Source of the DNA: JBDOQU01 sp039839375
GTDB taxonomy: Bacteria; Pseudomonadota; Alphaproteobacteria; DSM-16000; Inquilinaceae
Length of the DNA: 64,000 bases
Assembly: GCF_039839375.1 (NCBI RefSeq)
Contig: NZ_JBDOQU010000006.1
Span: 124,001 to 188,000, forward strand
Direction: 5' to 3'
Shown: positions 34,582 through 43,025 of the stretch, one piece after another
How the letters are laid out: the number at the start of each line of letters is the position of its first letter
Numbering within the stretch: position 1 is the first letter of the stretch
Position numbers and translations under genes: made by a program
Notes under the pieces: model-generated
What the model was told of the DNA's origin: nothing
Seen by the model: only the letters and a program-made list of their open reading frames with translations
Databases searched by the model: none

Positions 34582-34681
34582 CCCCTCACCCTCCCGCTTC
34601 GCGGGTCCCTCCCTCTCCCACAAGGGGAGAGGGTGAAGTTGTTAGCCCTCTCCCCTTGTGGGAGAGGGTTGGGTGAGGGGG
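34582..34681. repeat. REP-like family 2 element, copy 1
   Basis: About 100 bp with GC-rich inverted arms starting CCCCTCACCCTCCCGC and ending TTGGGTGAGGGG. The core holds a perfect 21-bp inverted repeat beginning CTCTCCCACAAGGGG. It lies between the solute-binding and permease genes of one operon, where such hairpins commonly stabilise the upstream mRNA. The second copy is at 46534-46635. Confidence 0.85.
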
Positions 34682-34718
34682 AGTTTCCAACCCGGTCCAC
34701 GAAACGAAAGCAGCCGGC

Positions 34719-35648
34719 ATGGCGTCATCCCGACGGCGGAAGCCGTTCCCGTTCCATATCCTGGTATTCCTCGCCCCGGCGACGCTGATCTACACGGTCT
34801 TCTCGATCTATCCGCTGGCCGACAGCATGCGGCTCAGCCTCTTTACCGGGACCGAGGGCGGGGAGGAAATCTTCGCCGGCCTCGCCAACTACGTGACGCT
34901 GCTGACCGACCCGCGCTGGTCGGAATCCTTCTGGAACGCGCTGAGCAACAACGTCGTCTTCTTCCTGATCCACATGGCGGTGCAGAACCCGGTGGGCATC
35001 CTGCTGGCGGCGCTCTTGAGCGTGCCGCGCCTGCGCTTCCGCCATGGCTACCGGACGCTGATGTTCATGCCGACCATGCTGTCGGTCGTCATCGTCGGCT
35101 TCGTCTGGCAACTGATCCTGAGCCCTCTCTGGGGCGTCTCGGAAAGCATGCTGGACGCGATCGGGCTGGGGGCGCTCTTCGGGCCCTGGCTGGGGGAGGA
35201 AAGCTCCGCGCTGATCACGCTGGCGCTGATCTCCGTCTGGCAGTTCATCGGCATCCCGATGATGCTGATCTATGCCGCGCTGCTGAACATTCCGGACGAT
35301 CTGGTCGACGCGGCCACGGTCGACGGCGCCAGCCAGATGACCATCTTCTGGCGGATCAAGCTGCCGCTCATCCTGCCGACCGTAGGCGCGGTCTCGATCC
35401 TGACCTATGTCGGCAACTTCAACGCCTTCGATCTGATCTACGCGGTCAAGGGCGCGCTGGCCGGACCGGACTTCGCGACCGACATCATGGGCACGCTGTT
35501 CTACCGCACCTTCTTCGGCTTCCAGCTTCAACTCGGCGACCCGACCATGGGCGCGGCGGTCGCGACCCTGATGTTCCTCATCATCCTGACGGGCGTGATG
35601 ATCTATTTCTTCATCATCCAGCGGCGCATCCAGCGCTACGAGCTATAG
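34719..35648 (+). CDS. Sugar-type ABC transporter permease (MalF/UgpA-like)
   Basis: 309 residues with about six transmembrane helices, the first being FHILVFLAPATLIYTVFSIY. The cytoplasmic EAA loop is present as DDLVDAATVDGASQMTIFWR followed by IKLPLILP. It partners the solute-binding protein upstream and the MalG-like permease two bases downstream. Confidence 0.93.
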   Translation: MASSRRRKPFPFHILVFLAPATLIYTVFSIYPLADSMRLSLFTGTEGGEEIFAGLANYVTLLTDPRWSESFWNALSNNVVFFLIHMAVQNPVGILLAALLSVPRLRFRHGYRTLMFMPTMLSVVIVGFVWQLILSPLWGVSESMLDAIGLGALFGPWLGEESSALITLALISVWQFIGIPMMLIYAALLNIPDDLVDAATVDGASQMTIFWRIKLPLILPTVGAVSILTYVGNFNAFDLIYAVKGALAGPDFATDIMGTLFYRTFFGFQLQLGDPTMGAAVATLMFLIILTGVMIYFFIIQRRIQRYEL

Positions 35649-35650
35649 CC

Positions 35651-36490
35651 ATGGCGCGTCCCACCGAAAAACGGCGCAGCGCGCTGGCGATCCACGGGGT
35701 GCTGATCGCCTATACCGTGATCGCGCTCTTCCCGATCATCGTTATCCTGATCAACTCCGTGAAGAGCCGGCGGGCGATCTTCGGCGATCCTCTGGCCCTG
35801 CCGACGCCTTCGACCTTCAGCCTGGAAGGCTTCGTCACGGTCATCCGGCGGTCGGAGTTCGAGATCTATTTCGCCAACAGCATGATCGTCACTCTGGCGG
35901 CCCTGTTCCTGGTGCTGATCTGCGGGGCCATGGCGGCCTGGGCGCTGTCGGAATACGAGTTCCCCGGCAACACCTTCCTGGCGATCTACCTGGCGCTAGG
36001 CATCATGATACCGATCCGGCTGGGCACGATCTCCATCCTGCGGCTGTCGGTCGATCTGGGGATCGTCAACACGCTGTGGTCGCTGATCCTGGTCTATACC
36101 GCCCAGGGCTTGCCGCTGGCGGTGTTCCTGTTGTCGGAATTCATGCGGCAGATCCCGAGGGAGTTGAAGGACGCCGCACGCTGCGACGGCGTCAGCGAAT
36201 ACAAGATCTTCCGCCGGATCGTCCTGCCGCTGACCCGGCCGATCATGGCGACGGTCGCGGTCTTCACCATGATCCCGATCTGGAACGACCTCTGGTTCCC
36301 GCTGATCCTGGCGCCAGGCGAGGACACGCGGACGATTACGCTGGGCGTCCAGCAGTTCATCGGCCAGTACGTGACCGACTGGAACGCAGTTCTAGCCTCG
36401 CTGACGCTGGCGATGGTCCCGATCCTCGCGCTCTACCTGATCTTCTCCCGCCAGCTCATCCGCGGCCTGACCAGCGGCGCGGTGAAATAG
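35651..36490 (+). CDS. Sugar-type ABC transporter permease (MalG/UgpE-like)
   Basis: 279 residues from ATG 35651, two bases after the previous stop; a longer frame upstream runs through the first permease in another frame and is rejected. Six transmembrane helices are predicted, the first being GVLIAYTVIALFPIIVILIN. The EAA loop is clear in RELKDAARCDGVSEYKIFRR. No ATP-binding subunit follows, so the importer must borrow an ATPase (MsmK/UgpC type) encoded elsewhere. Confidence 0.93.
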   Translation: MARPTEKRRSALAIHGVLIAYTVIALFPIIVILINSVKSRRAIFGDPLALPTPSTFSLEGFVTVIRRSEFEIYFANSMIVTLAALFLVLICGAMAAWALSEYEFPGNTFLAIYLALGIMIPIRLGTISILRLSVDLGIVNTLWSLILVYTAQGLPLAVFLLSEFMRQIPRELKDAARCDGVSEYKIFRRIVLPLTRPIMATVAVFTMIPIWNDLWFPLILAPGEDTRTITLGVQQFIGQYVTDWNAVLASLTLAMVPILALYLIFSRQLIRGLTSGAVK

Positions 36491-36491
36491 C

Positions 36492-37586
36492 CTAAACCTC
36501 CACCACCTTGCCCGACCGGATGCTCTCGTCCGCGGCCAGAACGATCTTCAGGCTGTTGACCGCATCCTCCATGTGGCCGGAGAGGTCGCGGTCGTTCAGG
36601 ATCGCGTCCAGGAAGAAGGCCTGCTCCCGCTCGCACAGGGCGTCATGGTCGGGTTCGTCGGCCATGGTCAGCACTTCGTCGGGCTTCGCCAGCGTCCCGT
36701 CCGGCTTCAGGGCCGAATGGTGCAGCCGGATGGCGCTGGTCTTCGTATGGGTGTTCATGTCCGACGAGGCGGTCTCCCCCGCCCCTTCTCCGGTCGCAGC
36801 ACCTTCCTCCGCCATGGTGATGCTGACGGCGCCCTTCGGCCCGATGACGTCCTTCACGAAGAACGCGACCTCGCTCATCATCGGGCCCCAGCCGGCCTCG
36901 TACCAGCCGACGGAGCCGTCGTCGAACGTGACCTGAAGCTGGCCGTAATTATACATCTCCGGCGCGATCTCATCGGACAGCCGGACGCCGACGCCATGGA
37001 CGCGGACCGGCTTCGCGCCGGTCATCAGGCACATGATGTCGACATAGTGGACCCCGCAATCGACGATCGGCGACAGGGTCTTCATCAGGTCCTTGTGCCA
37101 GGCCCACGCCTCACCGATCGATTGCTGGTTCAGGTTCATCCGCATCGCCAGCGGCTTGCCGAGTCCCCGCGCCAGTTCCACCAGCTTGGTCCAGGACGGG
37201 TGGTGGCGCAGGATGTAGCCAACGACCAGCTTGCGTCCGGCGGCGTTGGCGGCGGCGACCACGCGTTCGGCGTCGGCAGCCGTTTCCGCCAACGGCTTCT
37301 CGACGAACACATGCGCCCCGGCGGCGAAGGCGGCGACGGCATAGTCGGCATGGGTGTCCGACCAGGTGTTGATCGACACGGCGTCGGGCTTCAGCGCGGC
37401 CAGCGCCGTGGCGTAATCGTCATATTGCGGGATATCGGCAAGCGCGGGCGGCAACTCGTCCCGTCCACGCGGTGTCCGGGCGCAGAGGCCCACCACCTGG
37501 AACCCATCCAGCTTCGCATAGGCCTTGGCATGGGACAGCCCCATATGCCCCAGCCCCACGACCAGCACCCGCACCTTCCTGCTCAC
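36492..37586 (-). CDS. Gfo/Idh/MocA family NAD(P)-dependent oxidoreductase
   Basis: 364 residues. The Rossmann fold starts VRVLVVGLGHMGLSHAKAYA. The conserved EKP motif is HVFVEKPLAETAADAE, and the C-terminal catalytic region contains DCGVHYVDIMCLMTG with the usual His. Members oxidise sugars, inositols or their derivatives. It converges on the sugar ABC operon with one base between stop codons, which suggests a related carbohydrate, though it is transcribed separately. Confidence 0.9.
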   Translation of the reverse strand: MSRKVRVLVVGLGHMGLSHAKAYAKLDGFQVVGLCARTPRGRDELPPALADIPQYDDYATALAALKPDAVSINTWSDTHADYAVAAFAAGAHVFVEKPLAETAADAERVVAAANAAGRKLVVGYILRHHPSWTKLVELARGLGKPLAMRMNLNQQSIGEAWAWHKDLMKTLSPIVDCGVHYVDIMCLMTGAKPVRVHGVGVRLSDEIAPEMYNYGQLQVTFDDGSVGWYEAGWGPMMSEVAFFVKDVIGPKGAVSITMAEEGAATGEGAGETASSDMNTHTKTSAIRLHHSALKPDGTLAKPDEVLTMADEPDHDALCEREQAFFLDAILNDRDLSGHMEDAVNSLKIVLAADESIRSGKVVEV

Positions 37587-37745
37587 CCGGCGTCTCCTCT
37601 GCGACTCGATCTCTCATCGGACGGCATTGCAGTCCGCCGGGCGAAGAGATGTCAATGAAGCGAAGCGCCTTTGGGAACGCGGCGGCAGCGCCGTCCGTTC
37701 AGGAATTCTCGTAAACGCATCTCTCCAGAAGAGGACGCAAGGACG

Positions 37746-37928
37746 ATGGACAAGAACCGAACCGAAGGCGCGGGCAAGCAGGCCAAGGGCGGCGTCAAGG
37801 AGGCGGCCGGAAAGGCCGTCGGCAACAAGCGGCTGGAAGCCGAGGGTAAACTCGATAAGGCGACCGGGAAGGTTCACTCCGCCGTCGGCAAGGCGAAGGA
37901 CCGCGAACGGGACAAGCAGAAATACTAA
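37746..37928 (+). CDS. CsbD family stress protein
   Basis: 60 residues from ATG 37746, preceded by AAGGACG. It is Lys/Ala/Gly-rich and hydrophilic (GAGKQAKGGVKEAAGKAVGN, then KLDKATGKVHSAVGKAK), the usual CsbD pattern of low-complexity amphipathic repeats. CsbD proteins are general-stress-induced, of unknown mechanism and probably intrinsically disordered. It is monocistronic, followed by a long hairpin shared with convergent tatA. Confidence 0.9.
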   Translation: MDKNRTEGAGKQAKGGVKEAAGKAVGNKRLEAEGKLDKATGKVHSAVGKAKDRERDKQKY

Positions 37929-37931
37929 GGC

Positions 37932-37968
37932 CGATGTTGAGGGCCGGTACGCGTCCGGCCCTCCATCG
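37932..37968. terminator. Hairpin between convergent csbD-like and tatA genes
   Basis: GAGGGCCGG/CCGGCCCTC (37939-37947 with 37955-37963), extended after a 2-base bulge by CGATG/CATCG. It has no T-run on either side, so termination is likely but not certain. Confidence 0.5.
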
Positions 37969-37988
37969 CACAGCGATCAGGCGCCCGA

Positions 37989-38177
37989 TCAGGCGGCGGT
38001 ATCGGAACGCGCCGGCGGGTTCGCCTTCTCTTCTTCAGGTTCGGCCTTCATGCCGGACTGGAATGACCGGATTCCCTTGGCCATGTCGCCCATCACCCGG
38101 GGGATGCGGCCGGCGCCGAAGACCAGGACGACCACCGCCAGAACGACCACCCAATGCATCAGGCTGAAACTGCCCAT
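37989..38177 (-). CDS. tatA: Sec-independent translocase subunit TatA
   Basis: 62 residues. MGSFSLMHWVVVLAVVVLVF is the N-terminal transmembrane helix, followed by FGAGRIPRVMGDMAKGIRSF, the hinge and amphipathic helix of TatA, and a short charged tail. TatA forms the translocation pore for folded proteins with twin-arginine signals. tatB and tatC are not adjacent. It is 6 bases downstream of secF on the same strand, so the two are probably cotranscribed. Confidence 0.93.
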   Translation of the reverse strand: MGSFSLMHWVVVLAVVVLVFGAGRIPRVMGDMAKGIRSFQSGMKAEPEEEKANPPARSDTAA

Positions 38178-38183
38178 GGTGCG

Positions 38184-39137
38184 CTACTCCTTCACAGTCG
38201 CCGGCGCGGGGCCGGCATCGTCTGTTTCCAGGCCCGTCGCCCGCCCGCCCACCGGCGGCATGTAGAGCAGCAACGCGGCGGCGACGAAGATCGACGAGAA
38301 AGTCCCGATAACAATGCCCCAGGCGAGCGCCAGACTAAAGTTAAATAGAGTCGGGCCACCGAAGAACAGCAGCGAAAGTACGGCCACCAGCGTCGTTCCG
38401 CCCGTCAGGATCGTGCGCGACAGGGTTTCGTTGAGGCTGGCGTTGATGAGTGTCTTCAGGTCCGCCTTCTTCTGCTTCCGCAGGCTTTCGCGGATCCGGT
38501 CGAAGACGACGACCGTGTCATTGATCGAATAGCCGGCAAGGGTCAGCAGCGCGGCGATCGCCGTCATGTCGAATTCCAGCCCCAGCACTGCGAACAGGCC
38601 CATCGCCGTGAACACGTCGTGGAAGGTCGCGACCAGGGCTGAAACGCCGAACTGCCATTCGAAGCGGAACGCGACATAGGCGGCGATGGCGAGCACCGCA
38701 AGACCGGTCGCCAGGATGCCGTCGCGCAGCAATTCCGCACCGACCGTCGGCCCGACGAATTCCACGCGCCTGTAGTCGTAGCCTTCGCCCAGCGTCGTTC
38801 TGATCTGGTCGACCACCGCCTGCTGGGCTTCCTCGCCGCCTTCCTCCGGAAGCTGGACGCGGATCAGCAGGTCACGATTGTTGCCGAACTCCTGGAGGTT
38901 GATGCCCTCGAGACCGAGCGCGCCGAGTTGCGAGCGGACCTCGCCGATGTCCACCGTCTCCTCGCTGCGGACCTCCATCAGCAATCCGCCTTCGAAATCG
39001 ATGCCCAGATTGAGCCCCTTGAAGACCAGCCCCCCGATCGACGCCAGCAGGATGATCGCGGTGAAGACGAAGGCGACCAGACGCCAGCGCACGAAATCGA
39101 AGCGGGTATTCTGGGGTACGAAGCGAATGGGACGCAT
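38184..39137 (-). CDS. secF: Protein translocase subunit SecF
   Basis: 317 residues from ATG 39137 (MRPIRFVPQNTRFDF); an upstream in-frame ATG is far outside the family start. It has six transmembrane helices, a first periplasmic domain with GLNLGIDFEGGLLMEVRS, and the SecD/F blocks LTLAGYSINDTVVVFDRIRE and TLINASLNETLSRTILTG. SecDF uses the proton motive force to complete Sec export. Normally secD lies directly upstream; here that position is taken by a DUF445 gene, and the gene downstream is tatA. Confidence 0.96.
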   Translation of the reverse strand: MRPIRFVPQNTRFDFVRWRLVAFVFTAIILLASIGGLVFKGLNLGIDFEGGLLMEVRSEETVDIGEVRSQLGALGLEGINLQEFGNNRDLLIRVQLPEEGGEEAQQAVVDQIRTTLGEGYDYRRVEFVGPTVGAELLRDGILATGLAVLAIAAYVAFRFEWQFGVSALVATFHDVFTAMGLFAVLGLEFDMTAIAALLTLAGYSINDTVVVFDRIRESLRKQKKADLKTLINASLNETLSRTILTGGTTLVAVLSLLFFGGPTLFNFSLALAWGIVIGTFSSIFVAAALLLYMPPVGGRATGLETDDAGPAPATVKE

Positions 39138-39272
39138 GGAAATCGGTTTCCGCCGAACAAGTTCAAAAAGCTGCCGTCCGCCATGGCGGGCGCGAGCACG
39201 CGTGGACGGAAGCCGCCTATTTACCCTTGTCGGTCCCGTCACGCAATGCGCCGCCCCAGCAGGGATCGCGGC

Positions 39273-40541
39273 TCAATGTCCCAGCAGCCGGGAGATGCCG
39301 AAGAGGGCGCAGCCGACCAGCGCACCGACGATGGTGCCGTTGACCCGGATGAACTGGAGATCGCGCCCGACCTCCACCTCCAGCCTCTCCGTCAGGGTGC
39401 GCGCGTCCCAGCGGCGCACGACATCGGCGATGAAGGCCCCGATCTCCGCCCGAAAGGGGACGACCAGCCCCAGCACCGCCTTCTCGATCCGGCGATTGAG
39501 CCGGCCGCGCATGCCGTCATCCGCCAGAAGCGCGCCGCCAAGCGATTGCAGGCCGCCGGCCAGCGCGCCGCGGATCGTAGAGCTTTCCGCCGCCGCCCCG
39601 CCGACGATGCGCGCCCTCAGACCCGACCATAGCGACAGCATATAGTCCTCCACCGCCGGGTTGCGCAGCAGTTCCGCCTTGATCGCCGCCACCTTCGCCT
39701 GGGCGTCGGGGGACCGGGCCAGCCGGTCGGTTAGATCGACCACCGCCCGTTCGAACCGGGCGCGCGCCGGATGGTCGGGTTGGGCCAGATCGCCCAGAAG
39801 ATCGATCGCCCCGGCGACCAGCGCCTCGGCGACCCTTCGATCGACGGTCGTGGGCACCCACCAGCGGCTTCGCTCCCCGACCATCTCATAGATCCGGTCC
39901 TCATTCTCCAGCAGCAGGCGCCGCGCGATCCGGATCGCCTGGTCGAAGACCGCCTGATGGTGGCCGCCTTCGGTCAGCAGGGCCAGCAGGCGGGACAGGA
40001 GCGGCGCCAGGTCGACCTTGTCGATCTGGCGTTCGAGCGCGCGGCGCAGGAAGTCCCGCACCGTGCGATCGTCTATCGTCTCCATCACCACCGGCACGGC
40101 CGCGACGATCCGCTCCGCCACCGCGTCGGCGTTCTCCCGGCGGCTCAGCCATCGGGCGATCATCGCTCCCGGATCGAGGAGGCGCAGCCTTGCACCCACC
40201 AGCGACGGGTCCAGGAAGTTCCGTTCCACGAATGCGCCCAGCCCGGCGCCGATCCTGTCCTTGTTGCGGGGGACGAGAGCTGTGTGCGGGATCGGCAGGC
40301 CGAGCGGCCGGCGGAACAGAGCGGTCACCGCGAACCAGTCCGCCAGCCCGCCGACCATCGCCGCCTCGCTGCCGGCGCGGATCAGTTGAATCCAGACGCC
40401 GGGATCAGGCGCGATCCAGGTCGCGGCGAAGATCGCCGCCGCCAGCAGCAGCAGGCCGGTTGCGAGCGTCCGGTGGCGCACGAAGGTACGGCGCTTTTCC
40501 TCCAGCGCATCGGTCGCGACGGATGTCGGTTCGGCTTTCAT
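39273..40541 (-). CDS. DUF445 family membrane protein
   Basis: 422 residues. An N-terminal pair of hydrophobic segments (GLLLLAAAIFAATWIAPDPG, then EAAMVGGLADWFAVTALFRR) leads into the family signature PLGLPIPHTALVPRNKDRIG and a long helical region. A final hydrophobic stretch (VNGTIVGALVGCALFGISRL) closes the protein. DUF445 proteins are inner-membrane proteins with no established function. The gene is divergent from the AceE-like E1 with 54 bases between starts. Confidence 0.9.
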   Translation of the reverse strand: MKAEPTSVATDALEEKRRTFVRHRTLATGLLLLAAAIFAATWIAPDPGVWIQLIRAGSEAAMVGGLADWFAVTALFRRPLGLPIPHTALVPRNKDRIGAGLGAFVERNFLDPSLVGARLRLLDPGAMIARWLSRRENADAVAERIVAAVPVVMETIDDRTVRDFLRRALERQIDKVDLAPLLSRLLALLTEGGHHQAVFDQAIRIARRLLLENEDRIYEMVGERSRWWVPTTVDRRVAEALVAGAIDLLGDLAQPDHPARARFERAVVDLTDRLARSPDAQAKVAAIKAELLRNPAVEDYMLSLWSGLRARIVGGAAAESSTIRGALAGGLQSLGGALLADDGMRGRLNRRIEKAVLGLVVPFRAEIGAFIADVVRRWDARTLTERLEVEVGRDLQFIRVNGTIVGALVGCALFGISRLLGH

Positions 40542-40595
40542 CGGCGGGCGGATGGCGTGCTAATGTCCGGTCGCCCGAGACAAGGAGACGAGCAG

Positions 40596-43025
40596 ATGAC
40601 CCGCAGCGCCGCCCGCCGGACAGACACGGCCGACACCGTCCTCCGGGAAAAGCTGCGCCTGCTCGACGCGCTTCAGCGCAAGGTTCTCTGGCTTGCCGCC
40701 TGGACCATCCATAACGCCAATCATATCAGGCCCAATCGTGACGGTTTGAAGGTGGGCGGACACCAGGCCTCCTCCGCCTCCCTCGCCACGCTGATGACGG
40801 CGCTCTATTTCGACGTGCTTCGGCCGGAGGACCGGGTGGCGGTGAAGCCGCACGCCAGCCCCATCTTCCACGCGATCCAGTATCTGCTGGGCAATCAGAC
40901 GCGGGAGAAGCTGGAGCGGTTCCGCGGGTTGGGCGGCGCGCAATCCTACCCGTCGCGGACCAAGGATTCCGACGATGTGGATTTCTCCACCGGCTCCGTC
41001 GGCCTCGGCGCCGCGATGACCAGCTTCGCCGCGCTTACGCAGGACTATGTCCAGATGAAGGGCTGGGCGAAGAAGGACTGGCCGAAGGGGCGGATGATCG
41101 CGCTTGTCGGCGACGCGGAACTGGATGAGGGCAATGTCTACGAGGCGCTGCTGGAAGGCTGGAAGCACGATGTCCGGAACGTCTGGTGGGTGATCGACTA
41201 TAACCGCCAGAGCCTGGACGCCGTGGTCCGGGACCGGCTGTTCGGCCAGATCGACAAGCTGTTCGCCGGCATGGGCTGGCGGGTCGTGACGCTGAAATAC
41301 GGCAAGAAGCTGGAGACGGCCTTCCGGCAGAAAGGTGGTGCTGCGCTTCGCCGGTGGATCGACGAATGCCCGAACTCCCTCTATTCCGCCCTGACCTATC
41401 AAGGCGGCGCGGCGTGGCGGCGGCAGGTCCTGGCCGACATCGGCGAGGAGCCGGGGATAGCGGCGCTGCTGGACCGGCATGACGACGAGGATCTGGCCGT
41501 CCTCATGACCAATCTGGGCGGCCACGACATGGAGACCTGCCTTGAGGCATTCCATGGCATAGAGGACGATCGGCCGACCGTCTTCATCGCCTATACCGTG
41601 AAAGGCCACGGCCTGCCCTTCGCCGGCCACAAGGACAACCATGCGGGGCTGATGAATCCTGAGCAGATGGCGGAATTCCAGGCCCGTAACGACGTACCCC
41701 AGGGCGCGGAATGGGAGCCGTTCGCGGGACTGGAGGCCGAGGAGGCGGAGCTTCGATCCTTCCTCGACCGGACGCCGTTCAACGCCAGGGGCCGCCGCCG
41801 GCTGGCCGCCGAGAGGGTCGCCGCGCCGAAATCCCTGCCGATCAAGATGCCGCCGGAGATGTCGACCCAGGAAGGCTTTGGCCGCCTGCTGGCGGAAATC
41901 GCCAGGGAAGACAGCCCGCTGGCCCAGCGGATCGTCACCACCTCCCCCGACGTCACCGTGTCGACCAATCTGGGCGGCTGGGTCAACCGGCGGGGCATCT
42001 TCGACCGCCATCCGCGTGAGGACGTGTTCAAGGAGCAGAAGGTGGTGTCCGCCCAGCGCTGGGCGATGTCGCCCGACGGCCAGCATATCGAGCTGGGGAT
42101 CGCGGAGAACAATTTGTTCCTGCTGCTGGCCGCACTCGGCCTCAGCCATTCGGTGTTCGGGGAAAGGCTGCTGCCAGTGGGCACGCTCTACGACCCGTTC
42201 ATCCAGCGCGGGCTCGATGCGCTGAACTACGCCTGCTACCAGGACGCCCGCTTCCTGCTGGTCGCGACGCCGTCCGGCATCACGCTTGCGCCCGAAGGCG
42301 GGGCGCACCAGTCGATCGGCACGCCGCTGATCGGCATGGCCCAGGACGGGCTGGCGGCCTTCGAGCCCGCTTATGTCGACGAGCTGGCGGTCATCATGGC
42401 CTGGGCCTTCGACTACATGCAGCGCGACGGCAGCGGCCTTTCGGAGAACGAATGGCTGCGCGACGTGGCCGGCGGCTCCGTCTATCTCCGCTTGTCGACG
42501 CGCTCCCTCGCCCAGCCGGAAAGGCCGATGAGCGACGCGCTGCGCCGTGACATCCTCGCCGGCGGCTATTGGCTGAGGGAGCCGGCCGAGGAGGCGGAAC
42601 TCGCCATCCTCTATACCGGCGCGGTGGCGGCGGAGGCGCTGGAGGCTCATGAGAAGCTTCTGGACGACATCCCCGGCGCCGGGCTGCTGGCCGTCACCTC
42701 CGCCGACCGGCTGAACGCCGGCTGGCTGGCCGCCGAACGCGCCCGCCAGACCGCCGGCGCGAAGGGCGCGGAAAGCCATCTGGAAAAGCTGCTGGGGCGG
42801 CTGGCGCCGGAGGCCGGACTGGTGACGGTGACCGACGCTCATCCGATGGCGCTGGGCTGGGTCGGATCGGTGAAGGGCCACCGCATCCGGCCGCTGGGCG
42901 TGGAGCATTTCGGCCAGACCGGCTCGATCGCCGAACTGTACGACGCCTACCGGCTGGACGCCGAAGCGATCCTAGATGCCGTGGCGTCCCTCTGTCTGGA
43001 TCGGCTGCCGGGCGGTTTCCGCTGA
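40596..43025 (+). CDS. AceE-like thiamine-diphosphate E1/transketolase family enzyme
   Basis: 809 residues from ATG 40596 with AAGGAG upstream; the much longer open frame is antisense to DUF445. The N-terminal half is a transketolase-type TPP domain with the cofactor motif GDAELDEGNVYEALLEGW followed by WWVIDYNRQSLD. The C-terminal half carries the pyrimidine and transketolase C-terminal domains (ELGIAENNLFLLLAALGLSH). Homodimeric pyruvate dehydrogenase E1 (AceE) has this architecture, but no E2 or E3 gene is adjacent. The protein may be a stand-alone oxoacid-decarboxylating or transketolase-like enzyme. Its 3' end overlaps the convergent GH15 gene by 54 bases. Confidence 0.88.
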   Translation: MTRSAARRTDTADTVLREKLRLLDALQRKVLWLAAWTIHNANHIRPNRDGLKVGGHQASSASLATLMTALYFDVLRPEDRVAVKPHASPIFHAIQYLLGNQTREKLERFRGLGGAQSYPSRTKDSDDVDFSTGSVGLGAAMTSFAALTQDYVQMKGWAKKDWPKGRMIALVGDAELDEGNVYEALLEGWKHDVRNVWWVIDYNRQSLDAVVRDRLFGQIDKLFAGMGWRVVTLKYGKKLETAFRQKGGAALRRWIDECPNSLYSALTYQGGAAWRRQVLADIGEEPGIAALLDRHDDEDLAVLMTNLGGHDMETCLEAFHGIEDDRPTVFIAYTVKGHGLPFAGHKDNHAGLMNPEQMAEFQARNDVPQGAEWEPFAGLEAEEAELRSFLDRTPFNARGRRRLAAERVAAPKSLPIKMPPEMSTQEGFGRLLAEIAREDSPLAQRIVTTSPDVTVSTNLGGWVNRRGIFDRHPREDVFKEQKVVSAQRWAMSPDGQHIELGIAENNLFLLLAALGLSHSVFGERLLPVGTLYDPFIQRGLDALNYACYQDARFLLVATPSGITLAPEGGAHQSIGTPLIGMAQDGLAAFEPAYVDELAVIMAWAFDYMQRDGSGLSENEWLRDVAGGSVYLRLSTRSLAQPERPMSDALRRDILAGGYWLREPAEEAELAILYTGAVAAEALEAHEKLLDDIPGAGLLAVTSADRLNAGWLAAERARQTAGAKGAESHLEKLLGRLAPEAGLVTVTDAHPMALGWVGSVKGHRIRPLGVEHFGQTGSIAELYDAYRLDAEAILDAVASLCLDRLPGGFR

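Noticed and set aside
39771..40595. Open frame extending the AceE-like protein upstream by 275 codons
   Set aside because: It is antisense to DUF445, is His/Arg/Gln-rich like other antisense frames in this GC-rich DNA, and ATG 40596 has a good ribosome binding site.
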